DNA of 6,659 bases, taken from positions 1 to 6,659 of the forward strand of contig WGBJ01000043.1 of the NCBI GenBank assembly GCA_015494385.1, written 5' to 3'. The notes under the pieces are model-generated. The model saw nothing but the letters and a program-made list of their open reading frames with translations. It ran no database searches and was not told the DNA's origin. Position numbers and translations under genes: made by a program. The stretch is from Marinosulfonomonas sp. Lineage in GTDB: Bacteria; Pseudomonadota; Alphaproteobacteria; Rhodobacterales; Rhodobacteraceae. Below are positions 5,800 through 6,659 of the stretch, in pieces; position 1 is the stretch's first letter; each line of letters begins with the position of its first letter.

Positions 5800-6659
5800 A
5801 TGACCGATACACTGGAAACCCTGACCGCCGCCCTGCTGGACGCCGCCAAAGCGGCGGGCGCGGATGCGGCGGATGCGATTGCGGTTGATGGCACTTCGGT
5901 TTCCATCGATGTGCTGAACGGCACACTGGAACATGCCGAACGATCCGAGGGCACCGACATTGGCCTGCGGGTTCTGATCGGTCAAAGGCAAGCCTGCGTT
6001 TCAGCCTCGGATACCAGCCACGAAACCATCACCACCATGGCCGAACGCGCCGTGGCCATGGCGCAGGTCGCCCCCGAGGATGACAGCATCGGGCTGGCCA
6101 GCCCCGACCAGTTGGCACAGGATTGGGACGCCGCCGCACTTGATATGTTCGATCCCGCCCCCGAACCGGACCCGACCACCTTGCAGGATTTCGCCCAACG
6201 CGCCGAAGCCACCGCGATTGCTGTAGAGGGCATCAGTCAGGTCGAATCCGCCAGCGCCGGTTATGGCCAGCGCCAGATGCACCTTGCCACCAGCAACGGC
6301 TTTTCCGGCGGTTATAAACGCAGCAGCATCCACACCTCCTGCGTCGCGATCACCGGCACCGGTGCCGATATGGAGCGCGATTACTACGGCGACGGGCGTA
6401 TCTATGCGTCTGATCTGGAAAGCCCCGAGCACATCGGCGCAATGGCCGCCAAACGCACGCTGGAACGCGCCGGTTCCCGCCAGCCCCCCAGCGGCGCCTT
6501 TCCGGTGCTGTATGACGAACGCGTCGCCTCCTCGCTGATGACGCACCTTCTGGCCGCGATCAACGGCTCGGCCATCGTGCGCGGCTCTTCGTGGTTGCGC
6601 GATGCGATGGGCGAACAAATCCTGCCCGCCACCCTGTCCCTGATCGAGGACCCGCACCG
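5800..6659 (+). CDS. pmbA: PmbA/TldE-type peptidase-complex subunit (partial, C-terminus outside window)
   Basis: N-terminal 286 codons of a TldD/PmbA family protein; no stop appears before the right edge, and full members are about 440-450 residues. In known systems PmbA (TldE) pairs with TldD to form a cytoplasmic zinc-dependent protease, which matures microcin B17, degrades CcdA and cleaves unfolded peptides. Sequence support includes AAGADAADAIAVDGTSVSI (18-36), the conserved RSEGTDIGLRVLIGQRQACVS (48-68) and the central THLLAAINGSAIVRGSS (248-264). The TldD HExxxH metal site is absent from the visible part, which favours the PmbA/TldE side. AAGGA 6 bases before the ATG at 5800 supports the start. 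It lies 69 bases after DUF2125 copy 2 on the same strand. No tldD gene is visible in the window, so any partner must be elsewhere. Confidence 0.88.
   Translation, partial: MTDTLETLTAALLDAAKAAGADAADAIAVDGTSVSIDVLNGTLEHAERSEGTDIGLRVLIGQRQACVSASDTSHETITTMAERAVAMAQVAPEDDSIGLASPDQLAQDWDAAALDMFDPAPEPDPTTLQDFAQRAEATAIAVEGISQVESASAGYGQRQMHLATSNGFSGGYKRSSIHTSCVAITGTGADMERDYYGDGRIYASDLESPEHIGAMAAKRTLERAGSRQPPSGAFPVLYDERVASSLMTHLLAAINGSAIVRGSSWLRDAMGEQILPATLSLIEDPH

Noticed and set aside
4557..5991. Minus-strand open frames opposite DUF2125 copy 2 and the pmbA start (4557-5210, 5434-5991)
   Set aside because: Low-complexity Ser/Arg or Gly/Gln-rich translations antisense to well-supported genes.
6001..6657. 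Minus-strand open frame of 218 codons opposite pmbA
   Set aside because: Gly/Ala-rich shadow of the GC-rich pmbA frame; the sense frame carries conserved PmbA segments.
1..6659. Search for tRNA, rRNA, CRISPR arrays, insertion sequences, toxin-antitoxin or defence genes
   Set aside because: No cloverleaf, direct-repeat array, terminal inverted repeats with transposase, or defence-type motifs were seen by eye; the window reads as ordinary chromosome apart from the DUF2125 array.

Overview
The window looks like a chromosomal segment from an alphaproteobacterium, most likely of the Rhodobacteraceae/Roseobacter group. The evidence is a moderately high GC content, Rhodobacterales-type protein sequences (two exported DUF2125-type proteins and a PmbA/TldE homologue), and tight operons with AAGG-type ribosome binding sites. 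Genus cannot be decided from the sequence. I see no tRNA, rRNA, CRISPR array, insertion sequence or phage gene.

Left part, minus strand (2226 down to 1): a three-gene operon runs leftwards. It starts with a short-chain dehydrogenase/reductase (SDR), which overlaps by 4 bases (ATGA) a short crotonase-family protein. That is followed 8-10 bases later by an MscS-type mechanosensitive channel cut by the window edge. The crotonase is odd: it is only 203 residues long and lacks both catalytic glutamates of classical enoyl-CoA hydratase.

Centre (2227-2358): a 132-base divergent intergenic region. It carries a good sigma70-like promoter facing right (TTGCAC-17-TATACT) and a weaker candidate facing left (TTGGTT-16-TATAAA).

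Right part, plus strand (2359-5730): two secreted DUF2125-type paralogues of 501 and 514 residues. They share the N-terminal pattern (signal peptide, then E-I-S-x-x-x-V-W), a DP-x(3)-LP-x-DP core and a strongly conserved C-terminus ending in NG(Q/K)RIK. The first is followed by a perfect 13-bp hairpin terminator. The roughly 260 bases between terminator and second gene are not empty. They hold the eroded remains of a third paralogue: the end of a signal peptide, the mature N-terminus with a Trp-to-stop change and a frameshift, then a direct jump to the last 14 codons. The locus was therefore once a tandem array of three.

Far right (5800-6659): the first 286 codons of pmbA/tldE, the partner of TldD in a peptide-processing metalloprotease. 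It starts 69 bases after the second DUF2125 gene with no obvious terminator between them. A short inverted repeat in that gap could pair with its ribosome binding site.

No clear new multi-gene system is visible. The most noteworthy items are the tandem DUF2125 family with its decayed middle copy and the active-site-deficient crotonase.
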